From: an uncultured Candidatus Puniceispirillum sp. | GTDB taxonomy: Bacteria; Pseudomonadota; Alphaproteobacteria; Puniceispirillales; Puniceispirillaceae | Length of the DNA: 64,000 bases | Reading direction: 5' to 3' | Assembly (NCBI GenBank): GCA_905182545.1 | Contig: CAJJBY010000008.1 | Location: 124,001 to 188,000, forward strand | In this document: piece by piece, positions 29,662 through 38,093 of the stretch | Position numbering within the stretch: position 1 is the first letter of the stretch | Layout: the number at the start of each line of letters is the position of its first letter | Notes under the pieces: generated by a model | The model's input: only the letters and a program-made list of their open reading frames with translations | What the model was told of the DNA's origin: nothing | Database searches by the model: none | Position numbers and translations under genes: made by a program

Positions 29662-30856
29662 CTAGGCGGCCTTCATGGTTGGGCGTCGTTTCAGCACGAT
29701 CACAACAATCAGCAAAATAAATGTGATACAGGCACCAAAGCCAAAGGGGTAATGCGATCCACCAAGCTGGTATAGGGGGCCTGCCAGAACCAACCCAGCC
29801 ACCTGCCCAAGCGAGGCAAAGCCCTGAACCGTGCCAAGCGCACCGCCCATTGTTGTTTTGCCAGCCGCATTGCTGGCCGCCGCCGACAATGCCGGATTGC
29901 TAAAGCCAAAACCAAAACAAACAGCCGTTGTTGTTAAAACGATTTGCGCCAGCGGATAGGCATCACCAATCAAAAACCCGACCGACAATAACGCCGTGAT
30001 GATCTGTCCAAACACCAGCATGCTGGCACCAAACCCAACCGTTCCAACCTCGCCAAACCATTTTACCGCAATATTGATCAATCCAGCCTGCACCAGAACA
30101 ATACAGACGCCGATATAGGTAAATAGCCAGCCGGTTTGTGTTGCGCCAAAGCCAAGATAGTCACGAAGCAGCAGAATATAGCTTGCCTCGACTTGCGCGA
30201 AGGACAAATTCAAACAGAAAAAGGCCAGCGCATAAAGCGCAAGCTCGCTTCGCAAAACCGTCATGATGCGGACGTCAAATGGCGCTGGCAGGTGCTTTTT
30301 CAGCAGGTGCCTTTGCCGCGCTTTCACTCAGCCGCATCGACAAAACCAAGGCGATGATGCCAAAACCGGCAGCCAGCAAAAACGGTGCTTGATGAAGCGG
30401 GCCATCACCAAGGCCGCTAAACAAGCCGCCAAGCGCCGGTCCGGCCACGAATCCGGTTCCAATCGCCGCCCCAAAAAGCCCCATATAGCGCGCCCGATCC
30501 TTGGCCGCGACACGATCGGCAATCATCGCCTGAATCACGCCCGTATTGCCAGCTGCAAGCCCCGCCAGAATCCGCGCGGCAAACATCTGCACAATATCGC
30601 TGGAAAAGGCAAACCAGATATGCGCCAACACATTGACCCCAAGGCTGACAATCAGCACTGGCCGCCTGCCAATATAATCGGATAAACGACCAAGAAGCGG
30701 GTTTGATAAGAACATCGCAAAGGCAAATGACGCCAGCAGCAGCGTCATCACTGTTGCCGACAGGCCAAGCGTTTCAATCACCGTATAGGGCAATACTGGG
30801 ATCAGCGCGCCAATGCCGACAAAATTTATAAACACCACAAGCAGCAAGACGGGCAT
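29662..30856 (-). CDS. MFS transporter (frameshifted)
   Basis: Twelve-helix major facilitator of about 397 residues. The N-terminal half has GRLSDYIGRRPVLIVSLG, the loop 2-3 signature, and RILAGLAAGNTGVIQAMIAD, as in the TetA/Bcr-type drug/H+ antiporter group. The central cytoplasmic loop (AAKAPAEKAPA) is where the frame breaks, between about 30280 and 30300, close to a run of five T. The C-terminal half then reads LALYALAFFCLNLSFAQVEASYILLLRDYLG. An extra base is the simplest cause. The substrate cannot be predicted. It lies downstream of gshA on the same strand. Confidence 0.82.
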
Positions 30857-30912
30857 AATTTAAGAATCCTTATGGCGCGGCACAGCCAAATCTGGCGGCA
30901 ATGTCAATGCTG

Positions 30913-32277
30913 CTAATATTGGTTTGACGTGAAAACCTGATCAATATCTTCTGCCCAATCACCATGATAGAGATCAAGCATCACTTCGGCTGGTGTCTTT
31001 TGCGTTGCAATGACTTTACGCAATGGCTGCAAGAACCCGCTTTCATCATCACCGCCATCATCAAAAATGCCGCGATTACGAAGCCCTTTTGAGGCAATAT
31101 CAATGGTCTTTTTGGCAAGCGTGGCAACATCATGCGATCCAAGCTTGCCACGAAGCCCGTCTTTCGCCACCGATAGCCGCGCCGCCATAACATCATCAGC
31201 GCCGATATCACGAACCAGATCTTTGGCCTCAGCCAGCGCATCATCACAATATAACAGCCCAACCCAATAGGCCGGAAGCGCGCAAATATTGGCCCAAGAC
31301 CCGCTATCAGCGCCGCGCATTTCAAGATATTGCTTTAACCGCACTTCGGGAAAGGCAGTGGTAATATGATCTTCAAAATCGGCCATTTGCGGCGGCTCGC
31401 CCTCAAAACTGGCAAGCGTTCCCGCCAGATAATCGCGGAAAGATTTTCCAGCAACATCGACATAATCTTCGCCGCGATGCATAAAATACATCGGCACATC
31501 AAGAATATAATCAATCCATTGTTCATAGCCAAAATGCGGGTCAAACACACAAGACGGCACGCCGCATCTTGCATTATCAGTGTCGGTCCAGACATGCGCA
31601 CGGCCTGATAACCAGCCAGACGGCTTGCCATCTTTAAAAGGTGAATTGGCAAATAGGGCTGTTGCTATTGGTTGCAGGGCAAGCGATGTGCGGAATTTCC
31701 GCCGCATATCTTCTTCGTCAGCATAATCAAGATTTACCTGAACCGTGCAAGAGCGCAGCATCATATCAAGCCCCATTGTGCCGACCCTCGGCATATGGTT
31801 TCGCATGATCTGATAGCGGCCCTTTGGCATCCATGAAATATCTTCACGGCTCCATTTTGGCTGAAAGCCAATGCCAAGCATCCCAACCCCAAGCGCCGAT
31901 GACACTGCCCGCATATGGCGCAAATGGCGACCAGTTTCGGCACAGGTCTGATGCAGGTTCGACAAAGGCGCACCCGATAATTCTAATTGCCCACCAGGTT
32001 CAAGCGATACGGACCCACCATCGCCATCTTTCAGACCAATGATTTTGCCTTTTTCAATGATCGGTATTGCCTTGTCGCCAATCACCTTGCAAAGCGCGTT
32101 AAGCATTGCCTCAACGCCGCTATCGCCGTCATAGGCAACAGGCCGCAAACTGTCACGATGAAACAGAAATTTTTCATGTTCGGTTCCAATGCGCCAATCG
32201 GCAGCCGGTTTTTCACCTTTGACTAGCCATTCCACAAGCTGTCCGACATCTTTAATGATCGTACTATGATTACCCAT
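30913..32277 (-). CDS. gshA: Glutamate-cysteine ligase (plant/alphaproteobacterial type)
   Basis: First step of glutathione synthesis: ATP-dependent joining of glutamate and cysteine. The 454 residues match the GCL class shared by plants and alphaproteobacteria: WRIGTEHEKFLFH near 27, VSLEPGGQLELSGAPLSNLHQTCAE near 94, FQPKWSREDISWMPKGRYQIM, RSCTVQVNLDYADE and RGADSGSWANICALPAYWVGLLY. The start is ATG 32277. In this window only this step of glutathione synthesis is present; a ChaC-like degradation enzyme is encoded at 56.7 kb. Confidence 0.95.
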   Translation of the reverse strand: MGNHSTIIKDVGQLVEWLVKGEKPAADWRIGTEHEKFLFHRDSLRPVAYDGDSGVEAMLNALCKVIGDKAIPIIEKGKIIGLKDGDGGSVSLEPGGQLELSGAPLSNLHQTCAETGRHLRHMRAVSSALGVGMLGIGFQPKWSREDISWMPKGRYQIMRNHMPRVGTMGLDMMLRSCTVQVNLDYADEEDMRRKFRTSLALQPIATALFANSPFKDGKPSGWLSGRAHVWTDTDNARCGVPSCVFDPHFGYEQWIDYILDVPMYFMHRGEDYVDVAGKSFRDYLAGTLASFEGEPPQMADFEDHITTAFPEVRLKQYLEMRGADSGSWANICALPAYWVGLLYCDDALAEAKDLVRDIGADDVMAARLSVAKDGLRGKLGSHDVATLAKKTIDIASKGLRNRGIFDDGGDDESGFLQPLRKVIATQKTPAEVMLDLYHGDWAEDIDQVFTSNQY

Positions 32278-32347
32278 GCGGTTTGCCCTTTAAATTCAGA
32301 CCATGATAACACAAATCACCCAAGCTGGTTTCAGCCAGATTAAATGG

Positions 32348-33121
32348 CTAGCTTTGCCAATCTCCGCAAATTGACTGGTAACAGGAAAGTGCCGAAATGG
32401 CGGCGGTATCGGCGCGCAATATGCGCGGCCCTAGGGAAATTTTCAAACAATTAATTCTTGTCTGCAAATAGTGTCTCTCGGCTGGTGAAAACCCGCCTTC
32501 TGGCCCGATTAAAATTGCCGCCTTGTCATGCGGTGGCGCGGCGGCAAGCGCGGCGGTGATATTCAAGGCTGGATGACCCGCGCTCGCCTCATCACACCAA
32601 ATCAAAAGACGATCATCGTCACAGGCGGCAAGAACGTCATGTAATGCATCAAAAGATCTGATTTCAGCAATATCCAGACGTTCGGTCTGTTCTGCAGCTT
32701 CAATCGCATTCGCCGCCAGCCGGTCATCATTGACCCGGCTAATCTGGCAATAATCAGTTTTGACCGGCCAGATCACCCGCACGCCCAATTCGCTGGCTTT
32801 TTGCGCAATGAAATCAAGCCGGGCTTTTTTCACCGGCGCGAATAGCAACCATAAATCACGGCAATGTATCTGCTGGCGGCGCTGATCGGCGATGGTGATT
32901 GAACATTGTTTTTTTGCCACTGCAGAAATCGATGCATTAAATTCACCATCAACACCATTAAAAACACCAATCATCGCGCCAAGACTCAAACGAAGCACAT
33001 GAAGCAAATAATGCATCTGATCGGATGGCAGCGCGATAATGGCACCTGCGGCAAGCGGCGCATCAACATAAAGACGCGTTTTGATATCTTTTTGTTCCAT
33101 CTCTTGATATGTACTGTTCAT
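32348..33121 (-). CDS. rsmE: 16S rRNA (uracil-1498-N3)-methyltransferase
   Basis: SPOUT-fold methyltransferase that modifies U1498 in the decoding region of 16S rRNA. The knot region is ILIGPEGGFSPAE near 200 with ISLGPRILRADTAAISALS near 225. A PUA-like N-terminal domain reads TRLYVDAPL. The ATG at 33121 with AGGA eight bases upstream is chosen; ATG 33100 (MEQKDIK) is an alternative and gives a more typical N terminus. It is divergent from ubiA. Confidence 0.94.
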   Translation of the reverse strand: MNSTYQEMEQKDIKTRLYVDAPLAAGAIIALPSDQMHYLLHVLRLSLGAMIGVFNGVDGEFNASISAVAKKQCSITIADQRRQQIHCRDLWLLFAPVKKARLDFIAQKASELGVRVIWPVKTDYCQISRVNDDRLAANAIEAAEQTERLDIAEIRSFDALHDVLAACDDDRLLIWCDEASAGHPALNITAALAAAPPHDKAAILIGPEGGFSPAERHYLQTRINCLKISLGPRILRADTAAISALSCYQSICGDWQS

Positions 33122-33199
33122 TATGGATCCTGACAAGCAGTCTTGGTGTGAAACAATCTTGGGGTGAAACATTTTTGCTTTTTATCGCTTTATTCGCTA

Positions 33200-34143
33200 A
33201 TGACTAATTTAATGTCCAAAAACACTCCCTCATCCCATACCGATATTCAGTCACGCGGCTGGTGGCACTGGCTGCCCGCATCATGGCATCCCTTCATCTA
33301 TTTGGCGCGCCTTGACCGGCCAATTGGCTGGTGGTTGCTCTTGCTTCCGGGTTGGTGGTCGATTGCGCTTGGTGCAACAAGCCTTGGCGTAATGGTCTGG
33401 ATCATGATGTTGTTTCTGGTTGGTGCCATTACCACACGCGCTGCGGGATGCATCATTAATGACATGTGGGATCGCCGGCTTGACCAGCGTGTTGGCCGAA
33501 CCAGCGCGCGGCCACTTACCGCTGGCACCATTTCGATGCTGCAGGCAGCCTGTTTTTGATATCGCTTGGGCTGATTGGCCTTTTTATTCTGTTTCAACTG
33601 CCGCTTCTGGCGATTTATGTTGGTCTTGCCGCCGCGCCTCTTGTGGTTCTGTATCCGCTTGCCAAGCGCGTGACCTGGTTTCCGCAATTTGTGCTTGGGC
33701 TGACATTTTCATGGGGAGTGTTTCTTGGCTGGGTTGCCGTGACTGGCACCCTTCCCGATCAATCACTCATGCTTATTTATGCAGGCTGTGCAGCATGGGT
33801 TTTCGGCTATGACACGATTTACGCCATTCAAGATATGCAAGATGATCGCATTGTCGGGGTCAAATCATCCGCCCTTGCCCTCGCCCATAATATCAAAGCC
33901 GGCGTCGGAAGCGCCTATTTTCTGGCAATCGGTTTGATTGCGGCTGGGTTGCTGGGGTTTGATCATCAACCAATTGCCGCCGCCTGGTTTGGCCTTGCTG
34001 GTATGGCTGTTCATCTTGGCCATCAAATTTGGCGGCTGAGAGTCGATGATGCCGTTTTGGCGCTTGCGCTTTTCAAGTCAAATCGCAATGCCGGTCTTTT
34101 GCTTGTTGCTGGATTGGTGCTTGATCGGCTGCTTGCCAATTAG
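33200..34143 (+). CDS. ubiA: 4-hydroxybenzoate polyprenyltransferase (frameshifted)
   Basis: Membrane prenyltransferase that attaches the isoprenoid tail in ubiquinone synthesis. The first frame covers ARLDRPIGWWLLLLPGWW and the first Asp-rich motif INDMWDRRLDQRVGRT, then breaks at GTISMLQA. The reading resumes one frame back as SLFLISLGLIGLF, and the second Asp-rich motif DTIYAIQDMQDDRIVGVKS is intact. One missing base near 33540-33557, close to a run of five T, restores 314 residues. ATG 33200 or 33212 is the likely start. Both active-site motifs are intact, so a sequence error is favoured. coq7 in this window acts later in the same pathway. Confidence 0.9.
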
Positions 34144-34161
34144 CCAAGCTTATTTAGGCTG

Positions 34162-34983
34162 TCAAAGATAGGCATCAATGCCGTCAATCTGAACCGCCTG
34201 CAATTGCCATGGCGGATTTTGCGGCTGGATTGCAAAGGGGCGCAACCGGTCAATAATCGCATCACGCGTCGATTTATCAGCCTGCATTTCGGCGATAAAT
34301 TGCGGCATTGTCCGATCATCATCAATCTTGGCAAGCTGGCGTAATTTGGCTGCTGCCTGATCTTGGGTCAGCGTTGTAAATTGCCGCCCCTCGACCGGAA
34401 TCGCCGCCAGACCGGCAGGCATGCCATCACCACAATCCAGAACACCAGCGCGCGCCGCATAGCCGAACACCGGCGCAATTGGCAGTTTAAATTGATGTTC
34501 TACGGTTTGCATTTCAACAAAATCATAGGCAACACCAATGCCTTCGGTTCGATGCATCTGGATCAATTGATCATCATCAAGCCACGCAACATTCAGCTGC
34601 ACAATGGTGCCAGATGACGGAAAAGCCGTGCAAGGCACCGCCGCATAATAGCCCAAAATCGCCGCATGGACGATATCACAATCATGTAATCTTGCTGGCG
34701 TTACCGGCACTGTGGCACTCATGCCAAATTTCCGAAGTAATTGCACCGGCGCCCGATTTGACCCAACCGATAAAACCGCTGTCCGGCCAGCCAGAATTCC
34801 ATCTTTGCGATCATGGCTGAGATGGGATTCGTCAAGATGAAACAAATCGCCATTTGACAGAACAAACCCGCCTGATGGGGCGTGATAGGGATATTTTCGG
34901 GCGCGATCAATTTCGCTGATTGGCACGAGATAAGAAGCAGAATCGGCAATTTCCACAAGATCATCGCCACCATGAAACCGCAT
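34162..34983 (-). CDS. Conserved protein of unknown function, GGCT-like motif
   Basis: A 273-residue soluble protein without signal or membrane segment. I recall similar proteins annotated only as hypothetical. The segment TAVLSVGSNRAPVQLLRKFG near 70 resembles the phosphate-like binding loop (YGSN) of gamma-glutamylcyclotransferase folds. Later parts (VPVTPARLHDCDIVHAA, SSGTIVQLNVAWLDDDQLIQMHRTEG) are consistent with such a fold. Cyclotransferase activity is not supported beyond that. It lies between ubiA (convergent) and argC (same strand, 75 bases upstream). The start ATG 34983 is the only in-frame option seen. Confidence 0.7.
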   Translation of the reverse strand: MRFHGGDDLVEIADSASYLVPISEIDRARKYPYHAPSGGFVLSNGDLFHLDESHLSHDRKDGILAGRTAVLSVGSNRAPVQLLRKFGMSATVPVTPARLHDCDIVHAAILGYYAAVPCTAFPSSGTIVQLNVAWLDDDQLIQMHRTEGIGVAYDFVEMQTVEHQFKLPIAPVFGYAARAGVLDCGDGMPAGLAAIPVEGRQFTTLTQDQAAAKLRQLAKIDDDRTMPQFIAEMQADKSTRDAIIDRLRPFAIQPQNPPWQLQAVQIDGIDAYL

Positions 34984-35058
34984 CTTGATACGCCCTACCC
35001 TAAAATAATAAAACGGTGGTCATCAGAACAACAGCTTGGCCCGATCGGCCGCGGCTGG

Positions 35059-36000
35059 TTAATTGAGCCCGAAATGATCATCAAGGCCAAGGGCAATATT
35101 CATATTCTGCACCGCAGCACCAGATGCGCCTTTGCCAAGATTATCCAGCCGTGCGGTTAACCAGAAACGCTGCTCAGCGGCATCACTAAACACGAATAAT
35201 TCCATATCATTACGCCCAGCAAGCGCATCGGCGGCAAGCATTGGCGGCACATCGGCATGATTGGCAGCCGCTGCCCCCATGCGCACTAAAGCCGACCCAT
35301 GATACCAATCGGCAAGACAATCATAAATCATTGCCGCGGTGGCAGATCCTTCAATCTGATCGGCATGAAGCGGCATATGAACAAGCATACCAGCATAGAA
35401 ATCGCCAACCGACGGCATGAAAATAGGCGGCGTTTTCAAGCCTGAATAAAGCGTCATTTCGCCAAGATGCTTATGCTGTAAATTCGAGCCATAGCTAAAG
35501 GCGGGGTGAAGATCACCAGCATCATGCTTTGCGATCATCGCCTTGCCACCACCACTATAGCCGCTAACCGCTGGTGCACAGACAAGCGCCGTATCAGACA
35601 ATAGCCCGCTGGCAATTAATGGCCGCGCCAAGGCCAGAAAGCCGGTTGGATAACAACCCGGATTAGTGATCAATTTTCCATTGGCAATGGCATCACGCTG
35701 GCCGGGCTGTAATTCGGCAAAGCCGTAAACCCAATCAGGGTCAATCCGGTGCGCCGAAGATGCGTCAATCAGCCGTGTTTGTGATGCTTGCGCCAAAGTG
35801 ACTGCCCCGACAGCGGCCTCATCGGGAAGGCACAGAATGGTTACATCGCTTGCCGCCATCATGTCCGCACGCGCAGCGGCATTTTTGCGTTCGGCCGCAT
35901 CAACCCGCAAAATTTGGACATGCGGATGCGCTTGCAGGCGCTCTGCGACTTTCAGGCCGGTTGTCCCCGCCTCACCATCAATAAAGACTTTAAAATCCAT
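35059..36000 (-). CDS. argC: N-acetyl-gamma-glutamyl-phosphate reductase (type 2)
   Basis: NADPH-dependent third step of arginine synthesis. The 313 residues starting at ATG 36000 (MDFKVFIDGEAGTTGLKVAERL) fit the short type-2 ArgC class. The catalytic cysteine is in ITNPGCYPTGFLALARPL near 113; SGYSGGGKAMI and the C-terminal GAAVQNMNIALGL are conserved. The frame is open further upstream to 36171, but that part overlaps the start of tldE on the other strand and lacks family similarity. No other arginine genes are near. Confidence 0.94.
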   Translation of the reverse strand: MDFKVFIDGEAGTTGLKVAERLQAHPHVQILRVDAAERKNAAARADMMAASDVTILCLPDEAAVGAVTLAQASQTRLIDASSAHRIDPDWVYGFAELQPGQRDAIANGKLITNPGCYPTGFLALARPLIASGLLSDTALVCAPAVSGYSGGGKAMIAKHDAGDLHPAFSYGSNLQHKHLGEMTLYSGLKTPPIFMPSVGDFYAGMLVHMPLHADQIEGSATAAMIYDCLADWYHGSALVRMGAAAANHADVPPMLAADALAGRNDMELFVFSDAAEQRFWLTARLDNLGKGASGAAVQNMNIALGLDDHFGLN

Positions 36001-36075
36001 GACGCATACATAAACCTTATCAAGCAGGACGACAAGCGGTTGAATTATGCGTTGGTGCAGGGTATCAGATAATAT

Positions 36076-37413
36076 ATGGACACAAATCATCAAAACCTTA
36101 TCGCCCAATTGCTTGACGCCGCCCAAACTGCCGGAGCCGATGGCGCCGACGCAATGCTGGCCCGTGGTCAAAGCAATAGCATCAGCCTGCGGCTTGGCAA
36201 GGTCGAAGCCAGCGAACGATCCGAAGATTTCGATATCGGATTGCGCGTCTTTATCGGCCAGCGAACCGCGTCAATCTCAACAAGCCAGCTTGATCCAGAA
36301 AATATCAAAAATCTTGCTGAACGCGCTGTTGCTATGGCCAAGCTGGCACCTGAAGATCCATATGTACGGCTTGCCACCGATGCCGAAATCGCCAAATCCA
36401 TCCCCGATCTGGATATGTTTGACGAAACCATGCCCGACAGCGAAAATCTTCGCCAAAGAGCCGCGCGCGCCGAAGATGCCGCCTTGTCACATAAAGGCAT
36501 CAAAACATCTGATGGTGCCGATGCCGGCCATAGCATTGTCGATGTTCTGATTGGCACCTCAAATGGCTTTCTTGCCGGTTACAAACGATCATCGCATGGC
36601 GTATCAACCGTGGTCATTGCCGAACAAGACGGGCATATGGAACGCGATTATGATTACAGCGCTGCTGTTTATGAAAGCGATTTGCAGCCAGCGGAAGAGG
36701 TTGGGAATAATGCGGCGAGCCGAACATTGGCAAGACTTGGCGCCCAAAAGCCCAAAACTGGCAAATTTCCGGTAATCTATGACCGGCGGGTCGCGGCATC
36801 GCTTGTTGGCACAATGGCTGGTGCAATCAATGGCGCGTCGATTTCGCGCGGCACAAGCTTTCTTAAAGACAGCCTTGGCAAACAGGTCACCAGCAAAGGG
36901 CTTTGTTTTGTTGATGACCCATTGCGGTCACGCGGGCTTGGCTCGCGCCTGTTTGATGGCGAAGGGCTAGCGGTTCAACGTCGCGTCATGGTCGATGATG
37001 GTGTGTTAACCGGCTGGTTTCTTGACCTTGCTTCGGCAGCCAAGCTGGAAATGGCACCAACTGGCAATGCGCGACGCGGCCTTGGCAGCGCTCCATCACC
37101 CGGTGCCAGTAATTTTTACATCGAAAATTCGACCATCAGCCGTGATGCGCTGATTGCCGAGATTGACGAGGGCTTTTTAATTACCGAAATGATTGGCAGT
37201 TCGGTTGATATGATCACAGGTGATTACAGCCGTGGTGCCGGTGGGTTCTGGATTTCCAAAGGCCAGATCACCCATCCGATCACCGAAGCTACAATTGCTG
37301 GTAATTTGGCCGAAATGTTTATGCAGATGACAGCCGCGAATGATATTGATCTTCGTGACAGTATCGCATCGCCATCACTTCGCCTTGACAGCATGATGGT
37401 CGCCGGATCATGA
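36076..37413 (+). CDS. pmbA: TldE/PmbA peptidase subunit
   Basis: Partner of TldD. The 445 residues share the TldD/E fold but, as expected for TldE, lack the HExxxH zinc site. The conserved YDRRVAASLVGTMAGAINGASISRGTSFLKDSLGKQ and the C-terminal GAGGFWISKGQITHPITEATIAGNLAEMF are diagnostic. It starts at ATG 36076 and overlaps the next gene by four bases (ATGA), so the Cys-phosphatase is translationally coupled to it. Confidence 0.95.
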   Translation: MDTNHQNLIAQLLDAAQTAGADGADAMLARGQSNSISLRLGKVEASERSEDFDIGLRVFIGQRTASISTSQLDPENIKNLAERAVAMAKLAPEDPYVRLATDAEIAKSIPDLDMFDETMPDSENLRQRAARAEDAALSHKGIKTSDGADAGHSIVDVLIGTSNGFLAGYKRSSHGVSTVVIAEQDGHMERDYDYSAAVYESDLQPAEEVGNNAASRTLARLGAQKPKTGKFPVIYDRRVAASLVGTMAGAINGASISRGTSFLKDSLGKQVTSKGLCFVDDPLRSRGLGSRLFDGEGLAVQRRVMVDDGVLTGWFLDLASAAKLEMAPTGNARRGLGSAPSPGASNFYIENSTISRDALIAEIDEGFLITEMIGSSVDMITGDYSRGAGGFWISKGQITHPITEATIAGNLAEMFMQMTAANDIDLRDSIASPSLRLDSMMVAGS

Positions 37414-38069
37414 AATGGACCGCCCCGCCCGGGAAACGGCGCGGGGTCGCCGATTGGCTAGACCTGATCTTCAAGGATCATGGTTTCTTGCGTCTTTATT
37501 GGCATAACCAGCATCTTGTTAGCGACGATCTTTGGCGAAGCAATCAACCCGGGCCATCGCGCATTGCCGCATTGGGTCGAAACGGCATCAAAACCATCAT
37601 CAATTTGCGCGGGCCACGCCAAGATGGTGGCTGGCAGCTTGAAGCCGAGGCCTGTGTCAAGGCTGGCATCACCCTTCTTGATTTCACCGCACGGTCACGC
37701 GCCGCGCCGTCAAAAGAGATGCTGTATGAAGCGCGTGATCTTTTTGCCGCGATCAAAACACCAGCATTGATGCATTGTAAATCAGGCGCCGATCGCGCTG
37801 GGTTAATGTCAGCGCTTTATCTGTTGATTGCCAAAAAACAACCCACGCGCGTTGCAATGGCCCAGCTTGCGTGGAAATATGGCCATGTCAAAGCGGCCAA
37901 AACCGGCCTTCTTGATGCGTTTTTTGCGGCCTATATCCCCTATGAAGACAAAGGCATGGCCTTTTTCGACTGGGTTGAAACCGTTTATGATCCCGACGCT
38001 TTGGCAGCTAATTTTATGGCACAAGGCTGGGCTGTCAGGCTTACCGACACGATACTTCGCCGCGAATAG
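37410..38069 (+). CDS. Cys-based protein tyrosine/dual-specificity phosphatase
   Basis: A 219-residue protein with the phosphatase P-loop HCKSGADRAG (CX5R, cysteine near 122), preceded by GIKTIINLRGPRQDGGW, a typical tyrosine-phosphatase core strand and loop. No signal peptide is evident, though the N-terminal third is aromatic and basic. Related bacterial enzymes act on phosphotyrosine proteins, phosphoinositides or lipid phosphates. Coupling to pmbA and the position beside lipid A genes would allow an envelope role, but nothing in the sequence decides the substrate. Confidence 0.82.
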   Translation: MKWTAPPGKRRGVADWLDLIFKDHGFLRLYWHNQHLVSDDLWRSNQPGPSRIAALGRNGIKTIINLRGPRQDGGWQLEAEACVKAGITLLDFTARSRAAPSKEMLYEARDLFAAIKTPALMHCKSGADRAGLMSALYLLIAKKQPTRVAMAQLAWKYGHVKAAKTGLLDAFFAAYIPYEDKGMAFFDWVETVYDPDALAANFMAQGWAVRLTDTILRRE

Positions 38070-38093
38070 GCCAATTTAGTTGGACTGCGCCAA

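Noticed and set aside
36047-36550. A 167-codon plus-strand frame overlapping the start of tldE
   Set aside because: It is in a different frame from tldE and Pro/Ser/Lys-rich without motifs, an overlap artefact.
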